Below, piece after piece: positions 43,458-52,397 of a DNA stretch of 64,000 bases (positions within the stretch are counted from its first letter, which is position 1; the number at the start of each line of letters is the position of its first letter). Under the pieces are notes generated by a model. The model was not told the origin of the DNA. It ran no database searches and was given only the letters and a program-made list of their open reading frames with translations. The DNA comes from Flavobacterium sp. I-STPP5a (GTDB lineage Bacteria; Bacteroidota; Bacteroidia; Flavobacteriales; Flavobacteriaceae): contig NZ_VHLM01000047.1 of assembly GCF_009764685.1 (NCBI RefSeq), positions 124,001 to 188,000 on the forward strand, given 5' to 3'. The position numbers were made by a program, and so were the translations under genes.

Positions 43458-44930
43458 ATGTTCAAAAGCTTCAAAATAGCAATGCTTTCCTTGCGGATTA
43501 GGATTTTCCTGTCCATGATTGTATTGATATTGATGGCCTCCGTTATTTTAGCTTCGATTTCGATCATTCAATTTAAAAACGAAGCCAAAGAATACCACCA
43601 AGAGCGACTGGAACGGAACGAAAATGCGGTTAAACAGCACATCAATTTTATTCTCTCAACCACTACTTATCCCTTAACGGCAGCAAACCTAGACCTCATT
43701 TTTAAGGATAAAATTCATGAATTGGCACACATTCATAATGTCGAAATTAATATTTACAGCCTTAACGGTCAGTTATTAAAATCTTCCAAAGAATCTTTTT
43801 CGGTTGATAAAGTAGCGCCACCAGTACCCAAATACATTTTGAAACTGGTGCGTTCCTCCATTGAAAAAAGGTACGTAGACATTAAAACCATTGACGGCAA
43901 AAAAAATCGTTCGGCTTTTAGCCAAATCAAAGATGATAAATTCAAGCCACTCGGGATTTTAAACTTACCTTATGTAGAAGACGATGGATATTATGAAAAT
44001 GAACTTAAAAATTTCTTGGTAAGACTTGGTCAGGTGTATACTTTTATGTTACTCATGGCCTTTGCTTTAGCGTACTTCTTATCGTCTTACATTACAAAAT
44101 CTTTGAAAACCATTTCGGATAAATTAAGTGAAACCAGTTTAAACCAAAAAAACGAAAAAATTGTTTTGGAGGCCAATAGTAAAGAAATTAATTTACTCAT
44201 CAAGGCGTATAATGCCATGGTAGATGAACTGGAGAAAAGCGCCATCAAACTAGCACAAAGTGAGCGCGAAGAAGCCTGGAGAGAAATGGCAAAACAAGTA
44301 GCCCATGAAATTAAAAATCCGCTTACGCCAATGAGACTCACGGTTCAAAGCTTTCAACGCAAGTTTGACCCATTGGATGCCAATGTAAAACAGAAAATGA
44401 ACGACTACTCTGAAACGCTCATTCAGCAAATTGACACCATGAGTGCGGTCGCTTCGGCCTTTTCTAACTTTGCTTCCATGCCTGCCCAACAAAATGAAAC
44501 CCTGAATGTAGTTGAAGTTGTAGAGCTTACCATGGATATTTTTAATGAAGATTATGTTGAATTTCAAAGCGAGTCTCCAGAGATTATCTCAAAAATTGAC
44601 CGTACACAATTGATTCGAGTTATTACCAATCTTGCTAAAAACGCTATTCAATCTATACCGGAGCAACAAGAACTTAAAAAAGTACTTGTAAAAATAAAAA
44701 AAGAAGACAATAACGTACTCATAACCGTATCAGATAACGGAATAGGAATACAAGCCAGCGATGCGCATAGGATTTTTGAACCTAAATTTACCACCAAAAG
44801 TAGCGGGATGGGTCTTGGTCTTGGAATTATAAAAAACATTATCGAAAATTACAAAGGAACGATTATCTTTGAATCTGAATTTGGCAAAGGAACCACATTC
44901 ATTGTGTCGCTCCCCATCATAAACTCTTAA
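43458..44930 (+). CDS. Membrane sensor histidine kinase (NtrY-like)
   Basis: A 490-residue two-component kinase. Helices at about 13-37 and 193-213 enclose a ~155-residue extracytoplasmic sensor. A HAMP-like linker follows (about 214-265), then the phosphoacceptor His at about 283 (VAHEIKNPLTPMRL) and an ATP-binding domain with NLAKNAIQS, DNGIGI and GMGLGLGI. The H-E-I-K-N-P-L box fits the NtrY group. No response regulator gene is adjacent, so the partner lies elsewhere. Confidence 0.9.
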   Translation: MFKSFKIAMLSLRIRIFLSMIVLILMASVILASISIIQFKNEAKEYHQERLERNENAVKQHINFILSTTTYPLTAANLDLIFKDKIHELAHIHNVEINIYSLNGQLLKSSKESFSVDKVAPPVPKYILKLVRSSIEKRYVDIKTIDGKKNRSAFSQIKDDKFKPLGILNLPYVEDDGYYENELKNFLVRLGQVYTFMLLMAFALAYFLSSYITKSLKTISDKLSETSLNQKNEKIVLEANSKEINLLIKAYNAMVDELEKSAIKLAQSEREEAWREMAKQVAHEIKNPLTPMRLTVQSFQRKFDPLDANVKQKMNDYSETLIQQIDTMSAVASAFSNFASMPAQQNETLNVVEVVELTMDIFNEDYVEFQSESPEIISKIDRTQLIRVITNLAKNAIQSIPEQQELKKVLVKIKKEDNNVLITVSDNGIGIQASDAHRIFEPKFTTKSSGMGLGLGIIKNIIENYKGTIIFESEFGKGTTFIVSLPIINS

Positions 44931-44939
44931 AAAACACTT

Positions 44940-45722
44940 ATGAACTACGAAAATATTTTGGTTACTACCCAAGAAAACATTGCTACTTTAACCATCAATA
45001 GACCTACAAAGTTGAATGCTTTGAATGTGGCAACCATTTCTGATTTGAACAAAGCCTTTAAATTATTGTCAAAAAACAATGAGATTCGTGCTATTATTTT
45101 AACAGGGAGTGGCGAAAAAGCTTTTGTTGCAGGAGCTGATATTTCAGAATTTGCAAATTTCTCCATTGAACAAGGATCCCAACTTGCAGCTGAAGGTCAA
45201 GAAAAATTATTTGATTTTATCGAAAATTTAAAAACACCTGTTATTGCAGCCGTAAATGGTTTTGCGCTAGGCGGCGGATTAGAATTGGCCATGGCCTGTC
45301 ATTTTAGAGTAGCCTCTGCAAATGCCAAGATGGGATTACCAGAAGTATCGCTAGGAGTGATCCCTGGATACGGAGGAACACAACGCCTACCACAACTAGT
45401 AGGAAAAGGACGTGCTATGGAAATGATTATGACTGCCGGAATGGTTACTGCAGATGAAGCTTATAGAATAGGACTGGTAAACCATGTGGTTCCAGAAAAC
45501 GAACTAATAGAATTTTGTACCAATATCGCCAATAAGATCATTAAGAACTCTCCATACGCTATTGGCAAAGCCATAAAAGCGGTTAATGCTAACTTCAAAG
45601 AAGGTAAAAATGGATACGAAACAGAGATCAAATCCTTTGGGAAATGTTTTGGAACTGAAGATTTTAAAGAAGGAACAACGGCTTTCTTAGAGAAAAGAAA
45701 AGCAGTTTTTACTGGAAAATAA
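44940..45722 (+). CDS. Enoyl-CoA hydratase/isomerase family protein
   Basis: A 260-residue crotonase-fold enzyme. The oxyanion-hole segments [11 protein letters not shown] and [18 protein letters not shown] are present, followed by the catalytic Glu region [18 protein letters not shown]. This fits short-chain enoyl-CoA hydratases of fatty-acid oxidation, with other crotonases possible. It starts 9 bp after the kinase stop and ends at the terminator at 45730. Confidence 0.92.
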   Translation: MNYENILVTTQENIATLTINRPTKLNALNVATISDLNKAFKLLSKNNEIRAIILTGSGEKAFVAGADISEFANFSIEQGSQLAAEGQEKLFDFIENLKTPVIAAVNGFALGGGLELAMACHFRVASANAKMGLPEVSLGVIPGYGGTQRLPQLVGKGRAMEMIMTAGMVTADEAYRIGLVNHVVPENELIEFCTNIANKIIKNSPYAIGKAIKAVNANFKEGKNGYETEIKSFGKCFGTEDFKEGTTAFLEKRKAVFTGK

Positions 45723-45729
45723 AAATAAG

Positions 45730-45755
45730 AGAGAACCAGATTGGTTCTCTTTTTA
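45730..45755 (+). terminator. Terminator after enoyl-CoA hydratase gene
   Basis: AGAGAACCAGATTGGTTCTCTTTTT, a near-perfect stem with a T run. Confidence 0.85.
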
Positions 45756-45866
45756 GTTTAAACACACCTTGTTTTAAATAATTTTTTTCACAAAAAGGAT
45801 TTGTTTGCCGCACAAGGCTTAGTTTTGCATTTCATTTGTGATTATTTCACTCTTTAAATTCTAATT

Positions 45867-46271
45867 ATGTCCTTCCAACCTGTATTTGATCTGTTCTGGG
45901 AAAAAGTAAAAGAAAGTATCGATAACTATACGTATGCAAAGTTAACCCTAGCCAAAACCATTGGTGATACAGAATTGAAAAATATTTATGTGCGTCCTGT
46001 TCTACAAGAAAACGATGTGTTTTGTATGTCCATAACGGCGCGCTACAAAACCGAAGAAATAGAAAGTTTCCATACCCTTGACGAGGCGTTTATTGTATTG
46101 GCTCCGTATATGAACAACCCTTTTTTAACGGCTTTACTCTTCACCACAGAAAACGACATTACGTTTAAACTCAATAAAAAAAGAGTCGGCACAATCATTG
46201 AGCAAGCACCTACCTTTAAAAACGCATCGGATGTGATTCTAGAAATGAAAGAAAAAGGGATTTCAGCATAA
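45867..46271 (+). CDS. Conserved hypothetical protein
   Basis: A 134-residue soluble protein with no signal and no recognised catalytic motif. The N-terminus reads FQPVFDLFWEKVKESI; the middle has a likely beta-rich segment (KNIYVRPVLQENDVFCMSITARYK). From memory, similar proteins of unknown function occur in Flavobacteriia. It lies between two terminators, so it is its own transcription unit. Confidence 0.7.
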   Translation: MSFQPVFDLFWEKVKESIDNYTYAKLTLAKTIGDTELKNIYVRPVLQENDVFCMSITARYKTEEIESFHTLDEAFIVLAPYMNNPFLTALLFTTENDITFKLNKKRVGTIIEQAPTFKNASDVILEMKEKGISA

Positions 46272-46282
46272 AATTTTTGATA

Positions 46283-46319
46283 ACAAATGCTGGTTTTAAA
46301 GTTTAAAACCAGCATTTGT
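46283..46319. terminator. Long perfect hairpin after the hypothetical gene
   Basis: ACAAATGCTGGTTTTA and TAAAACCAGCATTTGT around a short loop. With A and T runs on both sides it serves the plus gene and may act both ways. Confidence 0.8.
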
Positions 46320-46438
46320 CAAAACACAGCTGGATGAATTGGTAGGACGCATATATTGCAAGTCCTAATTACATTTTTTTTGAATGATAACAATCTCAAA
46401 AACAGCAAACTGCAAACTGTATACTGTACACTGCTAAC

Positions 46439-47092
46439 TTACTTCTCCCCTTCCCATTCTACATAAAACTGAGCTAGAAAACCTTCCATGTATTGGTGTC
46501 TTTCATGCGCTATCTTCTTTCCCGTTTCGGTATTCATTTTATCTTTTAAGAGCAAAAGCTTTTCGTAGAAATGATTTATTGTAGGAGCATTATTCTTTTT
46601 GTATTCTTCCTTCGTCATGCTGGTGTTTGGAGCTATTTCAGGGTCATACAACGCTCTATTTTTAAAACCTCCATAATTGAATGCTCTGGCAATTCCTATG
46701 GCTCCAATGGCGTCTAAACGATCCGCGTCCTGAACCACATCTAGTTCAATTGAGGAAAACTTTCGTTCAACATTACCACCTTTAAAGGAGATGTTTTCAA
46801 TAATTTGAACCACGTGCATAATAATTTCCTCGTCAACATGTTCCGATTCTAGAAATTTTCGAGCAACTCTAGGCCCTACCGTTTCATCCCCATCGTGAAA
46901 TTTACTATCGGCAATATCATGCAGCAACGCACCAAGCTGGGCAACAGTACTATCACAAGTTTCCATGCTAGCAATTAGCACTGTATTTTTAAACACTCTT
47001 TCGATATGAAACCAATCGTGTCCGCCCTCGGCATTTTTTAATTCTTCTTTTACAAAAAGAATCGTCTTGTTTATCAAATCAGGATTTGTCAT
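46439..47092 (-). CDS. HD-domain phosphohydrolase
   Basis: A 217-residue HD-superfamily hydrolase. The metal ligands are His in GHDWFHIERVFKN, the HD pair in ALLHDIADSKFH and a distal Asp in VVQDADRLDAIG. Proteins of this subgroup (YedJ-like) hydrolyse phosphoester bonds; the substrate is unknown. Single gene, with a hairpin upstream at 47114. Confidence 0.9.
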   Translation of the reverse strand: MTNPDLINKTILFVKEELKNAEGGHDWFHIERVFKNTVLIASMETCDSTVAQLGALLHDIADSKFHDGDETVGPRVARKFLESEHVDEEIIMHVVQIIENISFKGGNVERKFSSIELDVVQDADRLDAIGAIGIARAFNYGGFKNRALYDPEIAPNTSMTKEEYKKNNAPTINHFYEKLLLLKDKMNTETGKKIAHERHQYMEGFLAQFYVEWEGEK

Positions 47093-47113
47093 TGTATCTT
47101 TTGTTTTTAAAAA

Positions 47114-47157
47114 AAATGTTGAACTTTAAAGCTTTAAAACTTTAAAATCCAACATTT
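47114..47157 (-). terminator. Hairpin between the desaturase and HD genes
   Basis: AAATGTTGAACTTTAAAG and CTTTAAAATCCAACATTT-like arms, with an AT-rich loop. It lies 24 bp after the desaturase stop. Confidence 0.65.
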
Positions 47158-47180
47158 ATATTGGGTATTCGTAGGATTAA

Positions 47181-48170
47181 TTAGCGTATTAAGGCTGGCT
47201 CAACCCATTTGAAAATGTGAGATTCTTGAGGAATTACCAAACGCTCAGAGATTTTAGCCATTCTAGAAGGCAATTTCATCAAATAGTCACGTGCTTTTTC
47301 AGCTTCATCTGTTAAACCACCTATTTTATCAATTTCCCACTTGTCAATTAATTTTCGCATAATTTCAACATAGTCTACTGCGGTATACACCCCAATACGC
47401 TGTGCAGAATCAGAAAACTGTTCAAAAGCGGTACTTATTTTTTCACCAGATTCTCTCAAGAAATGAGCCGGCATCACAATTTTTGCTTTCATCATGTATT
47501 GAAAAGCAAGCATCATTTCGCTTGGGTCAATTTGGAAAATTCGGTTTACAAACTCACTATATGCATGATGGTGACGCATTTCATCGCCTGCAATCATTTT
47601 GCACATTTTAGAAAGTTTGTTGTCTCCGTATTTTTTAGCTATTTGAGCTACTCTGTTATGTGAAACATAGGTAGCTAGTTCTTGAAAACTAGTGTAGATA
47701 AAGTTTTTGTAAGGATCTCTACCAGTACCAATATCAAAACCATCATTGATCAAGTGCTGTGTAGTCATTTCTACTTCGCGCATGTTTACACGACCGGATA
47801 AGTATAAGTACTTGTTTAATAAATCACCATGACGGTTTTCCTCACCTGTCCATTGTCTGATCCATTTAGACCATCCGTTACGCTCCACATTATCTATTCC
47901 TTCTACATCCATAAGCCAAGACTCATAGGTAGGCAACGCTTCCTCTGTAATGGTATCACCAACTAGTGTTACCCAGAAATCATAAGGCAAATCTTTAGCA
48001 ATTTCACGTAGTTCTTTTACTTCATCAAAAAAAGTATCGCTCTGGGAATCTGGCAAAAAATCTGTGGGTTGCCATATCTTCTCTACAGGAATAAGATACT
48101 GATCGACAAAGCTATCTACGTTTTTCTCTAAAAACTGCATTACTTCTAATCGAATGTTTTTTATTGACAT
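47181..48170 (-). CDS. Acyl-ACP desaturase
   Basis: A 329-residue soluble di-iron desaturase that puts a double bond in acyl-ACP chains. The two E-x-x-H iron motifs are visible: EENRHGD near residue 131 and DEMRHHHAY near 195. The W-x-R-x-W-T segment before the first is typical. It lies 10 bp downstream of an acyltransferase gene, so the two probably shape membrane lipid unsaturation together. Confidence 0.93.
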   Translation of the reverse strand: MSIKNIRLEVMQFLEKNVDSFVDQYLIPVEKIWQPTDFLPDSQSDTFFDEVKELREIAKDLPYDFWVTLVGDTITEEALPTYESWLMDVEGIDNVERNGWSKWIRQWTGEENRHGDLLNKYLYLSGRVNMREVEMTTQHLINDGFDIGTGRDPYKNFIYTSFQELATYVSHNRVAQIAKKYGDNKLSKMCKMIAGDEMRHHHAYSEFVNRIFQIDPSEMMLAFQYMMKAKIVMPAHFLRESGEKISTAFEQFSDSAQRIGVYTAVDYVEIMRKLIDKWEIDKIGGLTDEAEKARDYLMKLPSRMAKISERLVIPQESHIFKWVEPALIR

Positions 48171-48180
48171 TTTATATAAA

Positions 48181-48915
48181 TTAAATTTTTATTCCATTCA
48201 CAACGGCTGTTTCGGTTTTCACCATCAAATCAGCAAAATCATATTCGCTTACAGCAAGCGGTTCGTGCACTACAAAGGTAAGATGATTTCCTAAACCAAC
48301 GGGAAAAAAACCAAATTTTACCATTTTCCAAGAGTTGTTAATGCTTACCGGAACTACGTAGGCCGATGGGGCATTCTTGCACAGCATTTTTAATCCTGTT
48401 AGTGAGAACTCTTTTGGTTTCCCTGTTTTACTTCGGGTTCCTTCTGGAAAAATAACCGCAGAACGCTTGTGCTTTTCTATATACTCTGATAAACTTCTTA
48501 TGGCAGGGATAGCTTGTTTGGGATCTTTTCTATCAATAAGTACAGAACCTCCATGGCGTAAATTATAGGATACACTTGGTATTCCTTTACCTAATTCTTT
48601 CTTACTCACAAATTTACAATGAAAACGTCTAAAATACCAAATCATTGCAATAATATCGTACATACTTTGATGGTTGCACACAAAAATCAAGGGTACATCC
48701 TTTGGGATGATATCTCTATTTGTAAAAGTGTACGTAGTTCCAAGCAAATTAGTGCATTTTACCAAGCAAAAATTTAAATAATCCACACTCTTTTTATGCG
48801 CTTGGTAGCCAAAAACGTTGAAACAAACCCATTGAATAGGATGAAAAACAAGTAATGTCAGACTAAAACAGAAATAATAAACAACAGATATAGGGTACGA
48901 AATTATTTTTTGCAT
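48181..48915 (-). CDS. 1-acyl-sn-glycerol-3-phosphate acyltransferase (PlsC-like)
   Basis: A 244-residue membrane enzyme of phospholipid synthesis. The catalytic HX4D box is NHQSMYD and the phosphate-binding box is FPEGTRSK. An N-terminal helix (about 8-28) anchors it. Operon with the acyl-ACP desaturase (10-bp gap). Confidence 0.92.
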   Translation of the reverse strand: MQKIISYPISVVYYFCFSLTLLVFHPIQWVCFNVFGYQAHKKSVDYLNFCLVKCTNLLGTTYTFTNRDIIPKDVPLIFVCNHQSMYDIIAMIWYFRRFHCKFVSKKELGKGIPSVSYNLRHGGSVLIDRKDPKQAIPAIRSLSEYIEKHKRSAVIFPEGTRSKTGKPKEFSLTGLKMLCKNAPSAYVVPVSINNSWKMVKFGFFPVGLGNHLTFVVHEPLAVSEYDFADLMVKTETAVVNGIKI

Positions 48916-48998
48916 GCTTCAAAAATTTCTGCAAAAGTAATAAATATATTTTTAGCGGTATTTCATCTAGAATAAGTCGCAAAAAACAGCTTTAATTG

Positions 48999-49006
48999 TA
49001 CCTTTG
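48999..49006 (+). promoter_or_regulatory. Candidate rnpA -7 element
   Basis: TACCTTTG, 25 bp before the rnpA ATG. The frame is open further upstream to a TTG at 49004, but that codon lies in this element, which rules it out as start. Confidence 0.55.
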
Positions 49007-49030
49007 CTATCCAAAATACGTTCCCTATAT

Positions 49031-49411
49031 ATGAATTTCAAGTACCCTAAAACCGAAAAACTAAAAAGCAAAATAACCATTGGTCTATTATTTACTGAGG
49101 GTAAATCCGTATCCAAATATCCGTTGCGATTGGTATACAAAGCAGGTACTTTTGGCGAAAGTGAAAAAATAAAAATAGGCGTTTCCGTATCTAAAAAGAA
49201 TTTTAAAAAAGCTGTAGACCGCAATTATTTCAAACGCGTACTGCGCGAAACCTATCGTCTAAATAAACATTTGTTGCTTGATAATCTTGATCAACCGTAT
49301 TCCTTCATGTTTTTTTATCAAACCAAAGACCGGTTGACTTACCAAGAAATCAATACTAAAACTGTTCAATTGTTTGAAAAGTTTTTGCTACAAATAAAAA
49401 AAGAAGAGTAG
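49031..49411 (+). CDS. rnpA: Ribonuclease P protein component
   Basis: A 126-residue basic protein that helps the RNA subunit cleave tRNA leaders. The RNR-type basic signature is visible in the middle (KIGVSVSKKNFKKAVDRNYFKRVLRE), with FTEGKSVSKYPLRLVY before it. The start is placed at 49031 (MNFKYPKTEKL). Unusually for bacteria, neither rpmH nor a YidD gene is next to it; a DUF4349 lipoprotein gene follows 42 bp later, and an S41 protease after that. Confidence 0.93.
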   Translation: MNFKYPKTEKLKSKITIGLLFTEGKSVSKYPLRLVYKAGTFGESEKIKIGVSVSKKNFKKAVDRNYFKRVLRETYRLNKHLLLDNLDQPYSFMFFYQTKDRLTYQEINTKTVQLFEKFLLQIKKEE

Positions 49412-49453
49412 CAATTCTATTTTTTGTATTTTTAGCATTAAAACAACCTATTT

Positions 49454-50281
49454 ATGAAGTCAATACTCTTATTTATTCTTGTACTCTTGTGTTTGGGGAG
49501 TTGTAAAAAAGAAGAAGCTGAATTAGATATGAAAATCACAGCTGTTAAACTTCCCGCAAAAAGAGAATCTGGACAAAATGGCAACTACAGTGCTGATAAA
49601 ATGGACTCGCCTGAAAAAGAAAAAACAGAACAAAAAATCATCAAAACAGGTAACCTTCGTTTTGAAACCAATGATTTAGAAGCTACATATGCCCAAATAC
49701 AAAATGCAGTAAAAAATAGTAAAGCAACGATCCAAAACGACAATGAAGGCAAAGATTACGAGTCGGTTTTTAGAAATCTAACGGTTCGTGTACCAAGCCA
49801 AAACTTTGATGTTTTTATAGCTTCCATTTCAAAAGGAGTTGCGTATTTTGACACTAAAGAAATAACTTCACAGGATGTCACTGCTGAATTTATAGACCTT
49901 GATGCCCGATTAAAAGCAAAAAAAGTATTAGAAAACCGATATCTGGAACTTTTGAAAAAAGCAAACAAGGTTACCGAAATGCTAGAAATTGAAAAACAAC
50001 TTTCGGCTATTCGCGAAGAGATTGAAGCCAAAGAAGGGCAATTGAACTACATGCAAAATCAAGTTTCTTATAGCACCATCACTGTAGAATTTTATAGATC
50101 TATTGCCGAAGCTAGTGGCGCTACTGAATCATATGGAACAAAAATTTGGACTGCCATCAAATCAGGGTTCAATAGTCTTTCGAGTTTGTTTATCAATTTA
50201 CTCAGCATTTGGCCGTTTATCCTCATTATGATTGCTTTAGGTTACTTTATTAGAAAACGATTTAAGTCAAAAAAAATATAA
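49454..50281 (+). CDS. DUF4349-domain lipoprotein
   Basis: A 275-residue exported lipoprotein with Cys at 17 (LCLGSC). The DUF4349 domain (about 60-250) shows KTGNLRFETNDL, LTVRVPSQNFD and a coiled-coil (about 150-200, LKAKKVLENRYLELLKKANK then IEKQLSAIREEIEAKEGQL). A C-terminal membrane helix (about 246-265) precedes a basic tail (RKRFKSKK). The function is unknown. It is 4 bp from the S41 protease gene. Confidence 0.85.
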   Translation: MKSILLFILVLLCLGSCKKEEAELDMKITAVKLPAKRESGQNGNYSADKMDSPEKEKTEQKIIKTGNLRFETNDLEATYAQIQNAVKNSKATIQNDNEGKDYESVFRNLTVRVPSQNFDVFIASISKGVAYFDTKEITSQDVTAEFIDLDARLKAKKVLENRYLELLKKANKVTEMLEIEKQLSAIREEIEAKEGQLNYMQNQVSYSTITVEFYRSIAEASGATESYGTKIWTAIKSGFNSLSSLFINLLSIWPFILIMIALGYFIRKRFKSKKI

Positions 50282-50285
50282 AAAC

Positions 50286-51923
50286 ATGTATTCTTTCCTC
50301 AAAAAAAAATTCATATTACCCGTTGTTGCTTCGGCATTTTTATTCATTGGAAGCAGTTTCAAAGATGATTTCTTCGAAATTGCCAAACAAATCGAAATCT
50401 TTACCACGCTTTTCAAAGAATTGAACCGCAATTATGTAGATGAGACTAATCCAGGCGAGTTAATGGACAAAGCCATTAAGGCCATGTTGGCTAACTTAGA
50501 TCCGTACACGGTCTATTTTAACGAGCAGGATGTTGTGAAGTTTAAAATCAACAATACGGGTGAATATACCGGAATAGGTGCCGTACTTACCCGCAAAGAA
50601 GACAAATTAATCATAAAAGAACCGTATAAAAATTTCCCTGCTGACAAAGCCGGTTTAAAAGCAGGTGATGAGATCATTCAAATAGGTGATGTGCTTTTAT
50701 CAGATTTCAAGGATGATGCCTCGCAATTACTCAAGGGGTCTAAAAATACCAAAATCACAGTAAAATACCTCAGACAAGGCAAACCGAATACCACACAAAT
50801 TGTACTAGATGAAGTAGAAATTAAATCGGTACCATTTTTTGCAAAAATAGATGATAAAACGGGTTACATTGTCTTGTCTCATTTTAACAAAAAAGCCTCT
50901 TTTGAAACCAAAGAAGCACTAGAACAACTCAAAAAAGAAGGTGCTGAACGCATTATTCTGGATGTAAGAGACAATCCAGGCGGGTTACTGAACGAAGCCG
51001 TAAATATTTGCAATTTATTTGTAGCCAAAAACGAGACTATTGTAACTACAAAGTCTAAAATTGAAAAACACAATACCACGTATAAAACCACCAGAGAACC
51101 TGCAGACTTGGACATACCTTTGATTGTTTTGGTAAACGGCCGTAGTGCCTCCGCTTCAGAAATTGTTGCAGGTGCGTTACAGGACCTAGATCGAGCGGTA
51201 GTGGTAGGAAGTCGTAGTTTTGGGAAAGGATTGGTACAGCGTCCTGTTGATTTAACTTATGGAACCCAACTCAAAGTAACCATTTCGCGCTACTATACTC
51301 CTTCTGGAAGATGCATTCAAGCATTGGATTATTCTAAAAAAGACAAAAACGGAATGGCTTTAAAGACCGAAGAGAAGAACTTTAACGCTTTTAAAACCCG
51401 TAAAGGAAGAACTGTGTATGACGGCGGAGGTATTCAACCTGATGTAGTTTTAGAAGAAACCAAATCTAGTCCTATCACAAACGCCTTGCTTCGCAACGAC
51501 GGAATCTTTAACTACGTAACCAGTTATTATTACAAAAACCAATCTATAGGAAATCAAATTCCGGTGATCAGTGATGCTGATTATGCCGACTTTAAAAATT
51601 ATTTAAAAGCTCAAAAATTCTCCTTTGATACAGAAACCGAAGTGGCTTTGAAAAATACTTTGGCTGTAGCCAAAAAAGAAAAGTTAGACGAATCCATTCA
51701 AGTAGAGTACCAGCAATTATTGACCACCTTGCAAAAATCTGAAAATGCATTGCTAGACAAACATCAAAAAGAAATCAAGGGCTTAATGGTTGATGAAATT
51801 ATCAAACGTTTTCAATACCAAGAAGGTTTGTATCAATATTACACCAAAAACAACATCGAAATCAAGAAAGCAACGACACTTTTAAACGATGCCGCTGCCT
51901 ACAAAACGATCTTAAAAATGTAA
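50286..51923 (+). CDS. S41-family C-terminal processing protease
   Basis: A 545-residue exported serine protease, CtpA/tail-specific type. A signal anchor (about 8-25) precedes a PDZ domain (about 85-165, AGLKAGDEIIQIG). The catalytic core has GRSASASEIVAGAL (Ser near 292) and GSRSFGKGLVQ (Lys near 317). A ~130-residue helical extension follows. It probably trims exported proteins. It forms an operon with rnpA and the DUF4349 gene. Confidence 0.92.
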   Translation: MYSFLKKKFILPVVASAFLFIGSSFKDDFFEIAKQIEIFTTLFKELNRNYVDETNPGELMDKAIKAMLANLDPYTVYFNEQDVVKFKINNTGEYTGIGAVLTRKEDKLIIKEPYKNFPADKAGLKAGDEIIQIGDVLLSDFKDDASQLLKGSKNTKITVKYLRQGKPNTTQIVLDEVEIKSVPFFAKIDDKTGYIVLSHFNKKASFETKEALEQLKKEGAERIILDVRDNPGGLLNEAVNICNLFVAKNETIVTTKSKIEKHNTTYKTTREPADLDIPLIVLVNGRSASASEIVAGALQDLDRAVVVGSRSFGKGLVQRPVDLTYGTQLKVTISRYYTPSGRCIQALDYSKKDKNGMALKTEEKNFNAFKTRKGRTVYDGGGIQPDVVLEETKSSPITNALLRNDGIFNYVTSYYYKNQSIGNQIPVISDADYADFKNYLKAQKFSFDTETEVALKNTLAVAKKEKLDESIQVEYQQLLTTLQKSENALLDKHQKEIKGLMVDEIIKRFQYQEGLYQYYTKNNIEIKKATTLLNDAAAYKTILKM

Positions 51924-51924
51924 C

Positions 51925-52371
51925 TTACTGTTTTTGCATTTCTATGTGTGGGATATCATCTTCAAGATACATCTCACTGGTTTGTACAAAACCGTGGCTT
52001 TCGTAAAACTTTTTTAGGTACAACTGGGCTCCTATTGTGATTTGGCTTTCGCCAAAATGTTTCGCTATGCCCTCAATAGCCTCTCGCATCAGGTCATGTC
52101 CCCATTTGCGATCACGGTAATTGGCATGAATAGTAACCCTACCTATTGAGGCAAAATCAAAACTTATTCCGGGTTGAAACAATCTAGAATGAGCCACTAT
52201 TTTTCCGTCATAAACGCCTATAAGGTGTAAGGCTACTTTATCTTTACCGTCTAAGTCAAGGTACACACAGTTTTGCTCAACTACAAAGATCTCGCTTCGT
52301 AACTTTAAAATATCATATAACTCAAAAACTGTAAGTGCATCAAAGGCTTTAATTTCCCATTGTAGTGTCAT
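51925..52371 (-). CDS. GNAT acetyltransferase, ElaA-like
   Basis: A 148-residue acetyltransferase of the ElaA group. The N-terminal FDALTVFELYDILKLRSEIFVVEQ is typical, followed by GRVTIHANYRDRKWGHDLMREAI for acetyl-CoA binding and LKKFYESHGF. The substrate is unknown. It converges with the S41 gene, 1 bp between stops. Confidence 0.88.
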   Translation of the reverse strand: MTLQWEIKAFDALTVFELYDILKLRSEIFVVEQNCVYLDLDGKDKVALHLIGVYDGKIVAHSRLFQPGISFDFASIGRVTIHANYRDRKWGHDLMREAIEGIAKHFGESQITIGAQLYLKKFYESHGFVQTSEMYLEDDIPHIEMQKQ

Positions 52372-52397
52372 GTGCCGTTTTTTTATGCAAATTAAAG

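Noticed and set aside
46321..46372. tRNA-like run (CTGGATGAATTGGTAGGACGC then TGCAAGTCC)
   Set aside because: The D-arm-like part resembles tRNA-Leu or tRNA-Cys, but no acceptor stem, anticodon stem or T-arm can be built. It is better read as a hairpin (AGGAC-GCA-TATAT-TGC-AA-GTCCT) with a T run behind it.
49004..49030. Upstream TTG start of rnpA at 49004
   Set aside because: It falls inside the TACCTTTG promoter element at 48999-49006.
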